64,000 nt of DNA from Allomuricauda sp. Lineage in GTDB: Bacteria > Bacteroidota > Bacteroidia > Flavobacteriales > Flavobacteriaceae. Position 1 is the stretch's first letter. The number at the start of each line of letters is the position of its first letter. A program made the translations under genes and the position numbers. The notes below the pieces were generated by a model that saw only the letters and a list, made by a program, of their open reading frames with translations, made no database searches and was not told the DNA's origin. The stretch is taken from assembly GCF_028280385.1 (NCBI RefSeq), contig NZ_JANQLX010000010.1:100882-164881 (forward strand). Reading direction: 5' to 3'. Of the stretch, positions 1 through 6,723 are shown piece by piece.

Positions 1-552
1 GTATACCTACAGCCGTATGATATTTCCAACAAGTTGGTCACCAATGGCGAGTTCATGGCATTTATGGAATCTGGGGCATACCAGCGCTTTGACCTGTGGC
101 ATGCCGAGGGTTGGGATTGGGTGAACCAAAACCATATAAAGTCTCCCTTGTACTGGCACCAAATTGATGGAGAATGGTGGCATTACACCTCCACGGGACT
201 CAAAAAAGTGGACAAGACCGCCCCTGTAACGCATATTTCATATTATGAAGCCTTTGCCTATGCCCAATGGAAAGGCCATAGGCTACCCACCGAGTTTGAA
301 TGGGAAGCCGCGCAAGGATATTTTCCGTGGGGAAAACGATGGGAATGGACCGAAAGTGCCTACCTCCCCTATCCAAAGTATCAAAAAGCGGATGGTGCCC
401 TAGGCGAGTACAACGGTAAATTTATGGTGAACCAAAAAGTGCTGCGAGGAGGTTCCGTGGCCACTCCCGATAAACATACCCGACCCACGTATCGCAATTT
501 TTTCCACCCCAACTTAAGATGGCAGTTCACTGGTTTAAGGTTGGCCAAATGA
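1..552 (+). CDS. egtB: EgtB-type sulfoxide synthase, C-terminal part (5' end outside window)
   Basis: The reading frame is open from base 1, so the start codon and N-terminal DinB-like half lie upstream. The visible 183 residues form a formylglycine-generating-enzyme-like fold: 'GHRLPTEFEWE' followed by a GG-containing 'VLRGGSVAT' segment, a Thr/Arg-rich 'RPTYRNFF' stretch and a terminal 'TGLRLAK', which match the end of EgtB proteins. EgtB is the iron enzyme that joins a thiol donor to N-trimethylhistidine and oxidises it, the central step of ergothioneine synthesis. The iron-binding His motif would be in the missing half. egtD follows after 16 bases, which strongly supports the call over a generic sulfatase-modifying enzyme. 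Whether the donor is cysteine or gamma-glutamylcysteine cannot be told from this fragment. Confidence 0.85.
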   Translation, partial: VYLQPYDISNKLVTNGEFMAFMESGAYQRFDLWHAEGWDWVNQNHIKSPLYWHQIDGEWWHYTSTGLKKVDKTAPVTHISYYEAFAYAQWKGHRLPTEFEWEAAQGYFPWGKRWEWTESAYLPYPKYQKADGALGEYNGKFMVNQKVLRGGSVATPDKHTRPTYRNFFHPNLRWQFTGLRLAK

Positions 553-568
553 TCACGACAAAGGGCTT

Positions 569-1537
569 ATGCAAAATAACCGCACCATGAAATTTACCTC
601 GGCTTTTGAGCAAGAGGTATTTGAGGGATTGACTTCCTATCCAAAACATCTTTCCTCAAAATATTTTTACGATGAGATAGGCGATAAACTTTTCCAGGAT
701 ATCATGGCCATGCCTGAATATTACCTGACGGACATTGAATATGCCATTTTGGAGCAAAACAAGGCCAAAATAGCAGCATTGTTCTCCGAAAACAATCGAG
801 AATTTAGCTTGTTTGAACTTGGGGCCGGGGATGGAAAAAAAACCAAAATTCTGTTGCGCCATCTTGTGGAGGCACAGATTCCTTTTGATTACAGACCCAT
901 TGACATCAGCCAAAATGCCCTAGATCAGCTGGAGGAATCCATCAAACTGGAAATTCCGAAAGTAGAGGTAAATCCTTTGCAGGGCACTTATTTTGAAACT
1001 TTGCGGGATATCCACAAAGTAAACGGCAAAAAGAAGGTCATTTTGTTTTTGGGCTCCAACATTGGAAACTTGCTCCATGAGCAAGCTGTGGAGTTTTTGG
1101 GCAACTTAAAAGATTCCCTGAATGATGGAGATCTGGTGCTAATGGGATTTGACCAAAAAAAGAATCCGCAGACCGTGTTGGACGCCTATAATGACGCCAC
1201 TGGAATCACCGCGGCCTTCAACAAGAACATTTTGGCCCGAATCAACAGGGAACTGGGAGGGAATTTTAACCTCGACCAATTTTTGCATTGGGAGGTTTAT
1301 GATCCAGAGACCGGTACGGCCAAGAGTTTTTTGGTTGCCAAGGAAGCACAAGAGGTCACTATTGAAAGTTTAGGGCTTCAAATACGTCTTAATCGTTGGG
1401 AAACCATACACACGGAAATTTCCCAAAAATATGATGATGCTGTGGTGGAATGGCTCGCGGAGCGATCGGGGCTGAAAATTGTAGAGGAATTTACAGACGA
1501 CCAACAGCTTTACAAAAATTACATTTTTAAGAAGTAA
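569..1537 (+). CDS. egtD: L-histidine N-alpha-methyltransferase EgtD
   Basis: A 322-residue protein of the usual EgtD length. It has the early signature 'LSSKYFYDEIGDKLFQDI', a SAM-binding glycine motif 'LFELGAGDGKKTKILL' near residues 82-97, the 'FLGSNIGNL' segment near 160 and the 'GFDQKKNPQTVLDAYND' substrate-site region. EgtD trimethylates the alpha-amino group of histidine with three SAM molecules to give hercynine, the substrate of EgtB encoded just upstream. The ATG at 569 is preceded by AAAGGG; an ATG at 587 would remove six residues and is also possible. Same strand and 16-base spacing indicate one operon with egtB and the DUF427 gene. Confidence 0.93.
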   Translation: MQNNRTMKFTSAFEQEVFEGLTSYPKHLSSKYFYDEIGDKLFQDIMAMPEYYLTDIEYAILEQNKAKIAALFSENNREFSLFELGAGDGKKTKILLRHLVEAQIPFDYRPIDISQNALDQLEESIKLEIPKVEVNPLQGTYFETLRDIHKVNGKKKVILFLGSNIGNLLHEQAVEFLGNLKDSLNDGDLVLMGFDQKKNPQTVLDAYNDATGITAAFNKNILARINRELGGNFNLDQFLHWEVYDPETGTAKSFLVAKEAQEVTIESLGLQIRLNRWETIHTEISQKYDDAVVEWLAERSGLKIVEEFTDDQQLYKNYIFKK

Positions 1538-1541
1538 GCCC

Positions 1542-1823
1542 ATGAAAGCTATTTGGAACAACAAGGTAATAGCGGAAAGCAATGAAACAGTTGTGATAGA
1601 AAACAACCATTATTTTCCTGCGGAGAGCATAAAAAAAGAATATTTTAAGGCCAGTGATACCCATACCACCTGCCCTTGGAAAGGGGTGGCCTCCTATTAC
1701 ACCTTGGAAGTGGACGGCAAGCAAAATCCGGATGCGGCTTGGTTTTATCCTGAAGTCAGCGAACTGGCCAAGACCATCAAAGGACATGTTGCCTTTTGGA
1801 AAGGGGTATCTGTAGTGGAATAG
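1542..1823 (+). CDS. DUF427 domain protein
   Basis: A 93-residue single-domain protein that starts 4 bases after egtD. It shows the DUF427 pattern: 'KAIWNNKVIAESNETVVIENNHYFP', then 'YFKASDTHTTCPWKGVASYYTLEVDG' and 'DAAWFYPE', ending 'VAFWKGVSVVE'. The family is a small beta-rich fold of unsettled biochemical role. Tight coupling to egtB/egtD suggests a connection with ergothioneine metabolism or with the same stress response, but nothing in the sequence proves it. A strong intrinsic terminator follows and closes the operon. Confidence 0.8.
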   Translation: MKAIWNNKVIAESNETVVIENNHYFPAESIKKEYFKASDTHTTCPWKGVASYYTLEVDGKQNPDAAWFYPEVSELAKTIKGHVAFWKGVSVVE

Positions 1824-1850
1824 CCCCTAAAAAAGATATACAATAAGACA

Positions 1851-1885
1851 AGGGGCAAGACATTGTCTTGCCCCTGGCTTTTTTT
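1851..1885 (+). terminator. Intrinsic terminator of the egt operon
   Basis: An 11-bp perfect stem (1851-1861 with 1865-1875) with a 3-base loop, followed by GGC and a run of seven T. It lies between the DUF427 stop and the convergent CBM gene. The reverse strand lacks a T-run, so it mainly serves the plus strand. Confidence 0.9.
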
Positions 1886-1886
1886 A

Positions 1887-2183
1887 TTAAAGTTCTAGAA
1901 CAGCGTTTTCTGTTCCGGCATAATCATTCCATTGGTAACGATCGGCCTCATTGTCGTTGATGTATGCTCCATCAACCAAATACCTAAACTCATAAGAGTT
2001 TTCCTTTGGAAGGTCAAAAGTTCCTTTGAACGTTCCGTTTTTCAGTTTCTTCAAAGTGCTCCCTTTTGGGTTCCAATTATTGAAATCTCCAACAACGGCC
2101 ACTTTCTTTGCTTCTTCTGCGGGCACGGTAAATGTAACTTTACATACCGGCTTGCTCTTTAAATATTGTTTCTTAATTGCCAT
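1887..2183 (-). CDS. Stand-alone CBM48/isoamylase-N-like glycogen-binding domain protein
   Basis: A 98-residue protein that consists only of the early-set carbohydrate-binding fold found at the N-terminus of glycogen branching enzymes and in AMPK beta. The diagnostic parts are 'VAVVGDFNNWNP' near residue 30, 'GTFDLPKENSYEFRYLVDG' in the middle and 'DNEADRYQWNDYAGTENAVLEL' at the end. There is no signal peptide, so it is cytoplasmic, and no catalytic domain is attached. The start ATG is unique in the frame. Role is unknown; it may bind glycogen or an alpha-glucan and guide other proteins. No glycogen genes are in this window. A TAATTTTG box (reverse strand, 2302-2309) could be its -7 element, but would leave a long leader. 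Confidence 0.85.
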   Translation of the reverse strand: MAIKKQYLKSKPVCKVTFTVPAEEAKKVAVVGDFNNWNPKGSTLKKLKNGTFKGTFDLPKENSYEFRYLVDGAYINDNEADRYQWNDYAGTENAVLEL

Positions 2184-2344
2184 GGTACTTTAATTTTCTT
2201 TTAAAAACAAAGCAAAACAATAGATAAAACGGTTTACGTACAATAACTTAAAACCGATTTATCAAATTGGTAAAATGCTCCTAACAATAGGATTACTTTC
2301 GCAAAATTAGGGTTTGAATATTCACAAAATATGATATTGGTCAA

Positions 2345-3424
2345 CTAGGATTTTAAAATATCCACAATCGCATCCACCTCATTTTCTGTGTTATAGAAGT
2401 GAAAACTAAGTCGTATTCCTTCTCCCCGGAGCACGCAGACCACATCATTTTGAATAAGTTTATCAAAAACGGACTGCCCTCCCTTGATATTAAAAATAGT
2501 GCTATGATCATTTCGTTTGACCACGGTTTCTTCCAATAAGCCCAAAGCGGTAAATTCCCGTTTGGCTTTTTGGGACAGTAGTTGCAATTGGTTCCCAATG
2601 CTGTCCCTACCTATGCTTTCCAGGAATTCCAAGGAAAATTGCAAGCTTCCAAAATTTATGGAGGACAAATGCCCTGGTTCCAAGCGCTTGCAAAAAGGTG
2701 CATTTTCAAAGCTATCGCCCATCCTATCCACCGTCCAATTGCCCACGGCCTTTAGGTCAAAACGTTCAGTGGCGCCTTCGTTTACCAAAAAGAATCCATT
2801 GCCATATCCGGCCAACAGCCATTTGTAGGCGCTTGCACCTAATATATCAATGCCAGATACACTAAAATCGAATCGCTCTGTACCACAAAATTGGGTGCCG
2901 TCTACGATAATAAGTACATCGGGATGTTCTTCCTTGACCTTTTTCAGGAAATCCAGGTCCATTTTCACCCCACTGATCCATTGAACAAGGCTCAGGGCCA
3001 ATACGTCATAGGTTCCTTTGCGAAGTCGTTCAAAAATGTTCTCTTCCAAGTTCTGGTCTATTTTTACATAATCCCGTTCAAAGTTTCTCGACTCAAAAGG
3101 CCAGTTCAATGAAGGATAATCGTTTTGGACCAGCAAAACTTTTGAGGTTTTTGGCAAACCTTCCAGCAAAAGATTGAGTCCCAAGGTAAAATTGGGCACT
3201 AAGGCCACATGTGAGGAATCGCACCCAAAAAATTGGCCCACCGTACTTCTCACCCCAGACATTTTATCATACCACTTTTGCTTCATATGGCTACCCCCGA
3301 TCAAATAATCCAAATCGTTTTCTTGGCGCCATTCCATGAGGTCCTCATAAAGTAGGCCCGTGGCGGCGGTATTTGCATAAATACACTGCTGAAGTACCGG
3401 AAACTTTTTTCTCAGGTTTTGCAT
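2345..3424 (-). CDS. Class V aminotransferase / cysteine desulfurase-like PLP enzyme
   Basis: A fold-type I PLP enzyme. Start taken at 3424, giving 359 residues that begin 'MQNLRKKFPVLQQCIYANTA', the normal N-terminus of this family; the open frame runs further upstream but only across the divergent 2TM gene. Visible features are the N-terminal 'YANTAATG' substrate loop, 'IIVDGTQFCG' (Asp that holds the PLP pyridine nitrogen, then Gln) and 'GASAYKWLLAGYGNGFF' with the Schiff-base lysine. These proteins are often named cysteine desulfurase-like or isopenicillin-N-epimerase-like; the actual substrate cannot be read from sequence. It is divergent from the 2TM gene. Confidence 0.8.
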   Translation of the reverse strand: MQNLRKKFPVLQQCIYANTAATGLLYEDLMEWRQENDLDYLIGGSHMKQKWYDKMSGVRSTVGQFFGCDSSHVALVPNFTLGLNLLLEGLPKTSKVLLVQNDYPSLNWPFESRNFERDYVKIDQNLEENIFERLRKGTYDVLALSLVQWISGVKMDLDFLKKVKEEHPDVLIIVDGTQFCGTERFDFSVSGIDILGASAYKWLLAGYGNGFFLVNEGATERFDLKAVGNWTVDRMGDSFENAPFCKRLEPGHLSSINFGSLQFSLEFLESIGRDSIGNQLQLLSQKAKREFTALGLLEETVVKRNDHSTIFNIKGGQSVFDKLIQNDVVCVLRGEGIRLSFHFYNTENEVDAIVDILKS

Positions 3425-3450
3425 GGCAAAGGTTTTGGGTTGATTTCGGT

Positions 3451-3458
3451 TATATTTG
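3451..3458 (+). promoter_or_regulatory. -7 promoter element (TATATTTG) for the 2TM-folA operon
   Basis: Exact match to the Bacteroidota TAnnTTTG element, 20 bases before the ATG at 3479. No well-spaced TTG -33 box was found, so this is a partial promoter call. Confidence 0.45.
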
Positions 3459-3478
3459 CTGTTAAAGATAGCCATTCC

Positions 3479-3868
3479 ATGTTCGTCAAAAAGCAACAAG
3501 AAAAATCTGTGGATATTGAACAGCATGAGCTTCTGGAAAATGCCCAAAGGCGTATCAAACAGAAGAAAAGACTGTTCTCCCATTTCGTGATCTTCCTGAT
3601 CGGAAGTGTCTTTTTGGTGTTGATCAACAAGATCCTAAAGTACGGGGAAGCCTACGATTGGTTTATCTGGGGCATCCTTCTGTGGTCCTTTTTATTTCTT
3701 TTCCATGCATTTAACGTCTTTGTGACCCATAAATTCATGGGGAAGGATTGGGAGCGTGCCCAACGCGAAAAATTGGTGGCCCAGCAAAAGCAGCGCATTT
3801 CTGAGATCCAAAAGGAAATTGAGACCGAATTTCCCCTGTCCAAAATCAATAAAAAAAAAGATCAGTGA
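3479..3868 (+). CDS. 2TM domain membrane protein
   Basis: A 129-residue protein (start at 3479, 'MFVKKQQEKS') with a basic helix, then two closely spaced transmembrane segments ('FSHFVIFLIGSVFLVLIN' and 'WFIWGILLWSFLFLFHAF') joined by a short 'KILKYGEAYD' loop, and a charged coiled-coil tail rich in Lys/Glu. This is the 2TM domain arrangement common in Bacteroidota, also seen fused to LytTR-type sensors. No enzymatic motif is present. Its TGA overlaps the GTG of folA in a GTGA overlap, implying translational coupling. Confidence 0.75.
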   Translation: MFVKKQQEKSVDIEQHELLENAQRRIKQKKRLFSHFVIFLIGSVFLVLINKILKYGEAYDWFIWGILLWSFLFLFHAFNVFVTHKFMGKDWERAQREKLVAQQKQRISEIQKEIETEFPLSKINKKKDQ

Positions 3869-4359
3869 AACAATTGATCATGATTGCCGCTGCCGCGGAG
3901 AACAATGCCCTTGGCATCAACAACGATTTGCCCTGGCATTTACCGGACGATTTTAAGCGATTTAAGGCCCTGACTTCCGGCCACAAAATCATCATGGGAA
4001 GAAAAACGTTGGAGAGTTTTCCAAAACCCCTGCCCAACCGGGAACATATTGCCATTAGCAGGGACAAAAACTATGAACCAAAATTTCCCTGTAAAATGGT
4101 ACATTCCCTTGAAGCTGCCATTGAATTGGTGGAAGAAGGGGAAACCGCCTTTATTATAGGAGGGGGTGAAATTTATCGCCAGGCGATGGCCATTGCCACC
4201 CATATTGAGCTAACACGGGTGCATGCAAAAGTTGAAGCGGACACTTTTTTCCCGGAAATCGATGAAACCGAATGGGAATTGGTGCAGGAAGAATACCATC
4301 CCACAGACGAAAGGCATACTTATAGCTTTAGCTACCTGACCTATGTCCGAAAATCGTAG
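3865..4359 (+). CDS. folA: Dihydrofolate reductase
   Basis: Reduces dihydrofolate to tetrahydrofolate with NADPH in the cytoplasm. The 164 residues show all family marks: 'AAAAENNALGINNDLPWHLPDD' pattern with the substrate-site Asp at 29, 'IIMGRKTLESF' at 42-52 for NADPH binding, 'PLPNREHIAISR', and the glycine turn 'FIIGGGEIYRQAM' near 115-127. The start is GTG at 3865 overlapping the stop of the 2TM gene; an ATG at 3880 (five codons on) is the alternative and would still retain the family core. The stop abuts the stop of the convergent murI with no bases between. Confidence 0.95.
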   Translation: MKQLIMIAAAAENNALGINNDLPWHLPDDFKRFKALTSGHKIIMGRKTLESFPKPLPNREHIAISRDKNYEPKFPCKMVHSLEAAIELVEEGETAFIIGGGEIYRQAMAIATHIELTRVHAKVEADTFFPEIDETEWELVQEEYHPTDERHTYSFSYLTYVRKS

Positions 4360-5139
4360 TTAGAAATCCTTGTACTCCACATCAACTTCAGGGCCGCCTA
4401 CCATGGAAGTCAATATGTTTGCCTCGGTATTGATGTAAAATCTATGGGAAGCTTTTCTGTTGAGGTCTGCGTGCAACAAGTTTTTCTTTAGAACCGCTTT
4501 GGTTTGTCTTGCCACGGCCTCCCCGGAATCAATAATTGTAACGTTGGACGGCACTAACTCCTTGATCAACGGGATTAAATAAGGATAGTGGGTACACCCC
4601 AGGACCAAACAGTCAATTTGTTGCTCCAGCATGGGGTTCAAATATTGACTTAACAATGCCTTGGTCTCTTTGGAACGTGCCTCTCCCCGCTCAATGAGTT
4701 CCACCAATCCGGTACCCTCCTGTTCCAGAACCGTGATGCCTTCCGTAAACATTTTGGAGGTACTGTGGAACAACTCACTGGCCAAGGTACCTTTGGTTGC
4801 CAGCACACCAACTTTTTTGGTTTTGGTATGGAGGGCGGCAGGCTTGATGGCCGGCTCTATACCAATAAACGGAACTTGGTAATGGGCCCGAAGATAATCT
4901 ATGGCATTGGTTGTTGCCGTATTGCAGGCCACCACGATCAACTTGCAGTCCATACTGAGCAGGTATTCGGTGTTCTTGATGCTAAGCTGTAGGATTTCTT
5001 CCTTGGGTTTTGCCCCGTAGGGTGCATTATGGCTATCGGCCAAATATATAGTATCCTCATGGGGAAGCATTTTTACGATTTCCCTCCAAATAGAGGTGCC
5101 TCCAATACCAGAATCAAAAATACCGATGGGTTTAACCAT
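4360..5139 (-). CDS. murI: Glutamate racemase (cytoplasmic)
   Basis: Interconverts L- and D-glutamate for peptidoglycan. The 259 residues carry the full active site: 'IGIFDSGIGG' with Asp9, 'NAPYG' at 38-42, the first catalytic Cys72 in 'VACNTAT' and the second Cys182 in 'LGCTHYPYL'. There is no signal peptide. It lies downstream of the two OmpH/Skp genes but behind a terminator, so it probably also has its own promoter. It is the useful internal reference for the exported homologue at 38860-40392, which retains the same motifs. Confidence 0.95.
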   Translation of the reverse strand: MVKPIGIFDSGIGGTSIWREIVKMLPHEDTIYLADSHNAPYGAKPKEEILQLSIKNTEYLLSMDCKLIVVACNTATTNAIDYLRAHYQVPFIGIEPAIKPAALHTKTKKVGVLATKGTLASELFHSTSKMFTEGITVLEQEGTGLVELIERGEARSKETKALLSQYLNPMLEQQIDCLVLGCTHYPYLIPLIKELVPSNVTIIDSGEAVARQTKAVLKKNLLHADLNRKASHRFYINTEANILTSMVGGPEVDVEYKDF

Positions 5140-5175
5140 GTTTAAAAGTAAGTACTAAAGTTAAGTTTAGCGCAC

Positions 5176-5208
5176 AAAAAAACCGCTTTTCCAAGGAAGA
5201 AGCGGTTT
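5176..5208 (-). terminator. Intrinsic terminator after the OmpH/Skp pair
   Basis: A 9-bp stem (5180-5188 with 5200-5208) with a purine-rich loop; on the minus strand it is followed by seven U (plus-strand A at 5176-5182). It separates the skp-like genes from murI. Confidence 0.8.
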
Positions 5209-5229
5209 CCATTTTATTTTAAGTAACCC

Positions 5230-5739
5230 TTAGAATCCCAATTCCTGTTTTACTTCAGGAAGGATATCCTTTCCTTTGGCAACGATCAGACTTAATCCTG
5301 GACTTGCATCAATAACGTAATCCACGCCCAAGGAAGCGGCCACTTTTTCAATGGCGTTTTTGGCTTTATCGGAAATTGGAGCGAACAATTCCTGTTGCTT
5401 TTTCTGCATTTCCTGAAGCGCAGCCTGCTCAGCTTCTTGGATGTTCTTTTCGTATCCTTGAAGTTCTATGGCCCTTTTTTCGTTCTCTTCCCTTGATTTG
5501 GAAGTGGACTCATTTTGGTATTGAGTGGCTTTATTTCTTAATTCGGTCATGGAACTTTCGATATCTGCCCTATAGGTTTCCTGCAATTTCTTAAGCTCCG
5601 CTTGGGCAGCTTGCATCTCCGGCATTTCAGACAATAATTGCTGTACATTGATATGGGCAACTTTGCTCTGGGCATTTACAAAACCCGCTGCTGCAACGAA
5701 TAAAACCAAGGCTACCGCAATTTTCTTTACATTTTTCAT
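5230..5739 (-). CDS. OmpH/Skp family periplasmic chaperone (short paralogue)
   Basis: A 169-residue secreted protein: signal peptide 'KKIAVALVLFVAAAGFVNAQ' cut after about residue 23, then 'SKVAHINVQQLLSEMPEMQ', a long Gln/Glu/Lys-rich coiled coil (about 45-120) and the closing 'VASLGVDYVIDASPGLSLIVA' strands. This matches Skp, the trimeric holdase that carries unfolded outer-membrane proteins to BamA, encoded two genes upstream. It follows the longer paralogue by 48 bases, an arrangement typical of Bacteroidota. Confidence 0.9.
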   Translation of the reverse strand: MKNVKKIAVALVLFVAAAGFVNAQSKVAHINVQQLLSEMPEMQAAQAELKKLQETYRADIESSMTELRNKATQYQNESTSKSREENEKRAIELQGYEKNIQEAEQAALQEMQKKQQELFAPISDKAKNAIEKVAASLGVDYVIDASPGLSLIVAKGKDILPEVKQELGF

Positions 5740-5787
5740 GATTCTCTAAGTTATACTATTTTGAATGTTAATTTTAGTGTTTCAATA

Positions 5788-6624
5788 TTATTGTTGTATT
5801 GAATCCTTTTGTTGTTCCTGCGCGTTTTTGCGTTCTTCCAGCTTGGCCTTCCGCTTGGCATCGCGCTCTTCCAATAATTTTTTTCTTCTGGCCTCATAGG
5901 CCTTTTTCCGTTCTTCCCGTAACCTCAGTTGCTCGGCTCTGCGATCCTCTGCCGCCTTGGCCCGTGCTGCCTGGGTTTCCTCTGCTTTGGCCTGTCTTGC
6001 CTTTAAGGCTTCGCTCACTTCCTTCTCCTCCTCGGCCTGTTCTTCCCTAAATTGGTCCAACCTGCTTTTTTCCTTCTGCTTTTTGTTGGACTTGCTCACT
6101 TTCCTGGTTCGTGCTATTTCCCTTAAAACCAAGTCACTGATATCGTGTCTTTTTTCGGAATACAACATTACGACATCTGCGGATTTATCAAAAATAAAAT
6201 CGTATCTTTTATTTCCGCCTATTTTTTGCACTTCATTGAATACCTGGTCCTGTATGGGCTGTATCAGCAGCTGTTTTTGCAGCACCAAATCCCCTTGCGG
6301 TCCAAAGCGATCCTGTTGGTAATCCAACATTTCCGTTTCCAGAATTTGGATTTCCTCCTCACGTTCGGCGATCAGCTCATCCGTTAGTAGAACTTTCTCG
6401 GCCATAAGATCCTTTTTCATTTGCTCGATCACACTTTGTTTGAGCTCAATTTCCTGTTTCCACTTCACGGCCTTGGCATTCAACTGTTCTGTTGCATCCC
6501 GATACTCTTCCACATTTTCGAGGATATATTCCATATCAACATAGCCGATACGGACTCCCCGTTGTGAAAAACCATATAGGGACATGGCTAAAACAGTTAA
6601 TGTCAAAAGAACTTTGGTCTTCAT
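5788..6624 (-). CDS. OmpH/Skp family chaperone (long paralogue with charged tail)
   Basis: Start placed at 6624 so that the protein (278 residues) begins with the signal peptide 'MKTKVLLTLTVLAMSLYGFS'. The upstream in-frame extension adds only a basic stretch. The Skp-like core starts 'RIGYVDMEYILENV' and contains a long coiled coil. After residue ~170 there is an extra highly charged tail (Arg/Glu/Ala/Lys) predicted as continuous helix, absent from enterobacterial Skp. It sits between bamA and the short paralogue and should help deliver outer-membrane proteins; the long tail suggests a different client set or attachment. Confidence 0.87.
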   Translation of the reverse strand: MKTKVLLTLTVLAMSLYGFSQRGVRIGYVDMEYILENVEEYRDATEQLNAKAVKWKQEIELKQSVIEQMKKDLMAEKVLLTDELIAEREEEIQILETEMLDYQQDRFGPQGDLVLQKQLLIQPIQDQVFNEVQKIGGNKRYDFIFDKSADVVMLYSEKRHDISDLVLREIARTRKVSKSNKKQKEKSRLDQFREEQAEEEKEVSEALKARQAKAEETQAARAKAAEDRRAEQLRLREERKKAYEARRKKLLEERDAKRKAKLEERKNAQEQQKDSIQQ

Positions 6625-6723
6625 TTTTTGATTCCGCTTTTTACAAAGAAAATATCGTGCCAAAATAACTAATTAATTTAAAATGAGTTATTTATCAGTT
6701 ATTATGACGCGATTATCTTTTGG

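Noticed and set aside
3425..3583. Extended N-terminus of the class V aminotransferase
   Set aside because: The extra 53 residues overlap the divergent 2TM gene and its promoter and do not resemble the family.
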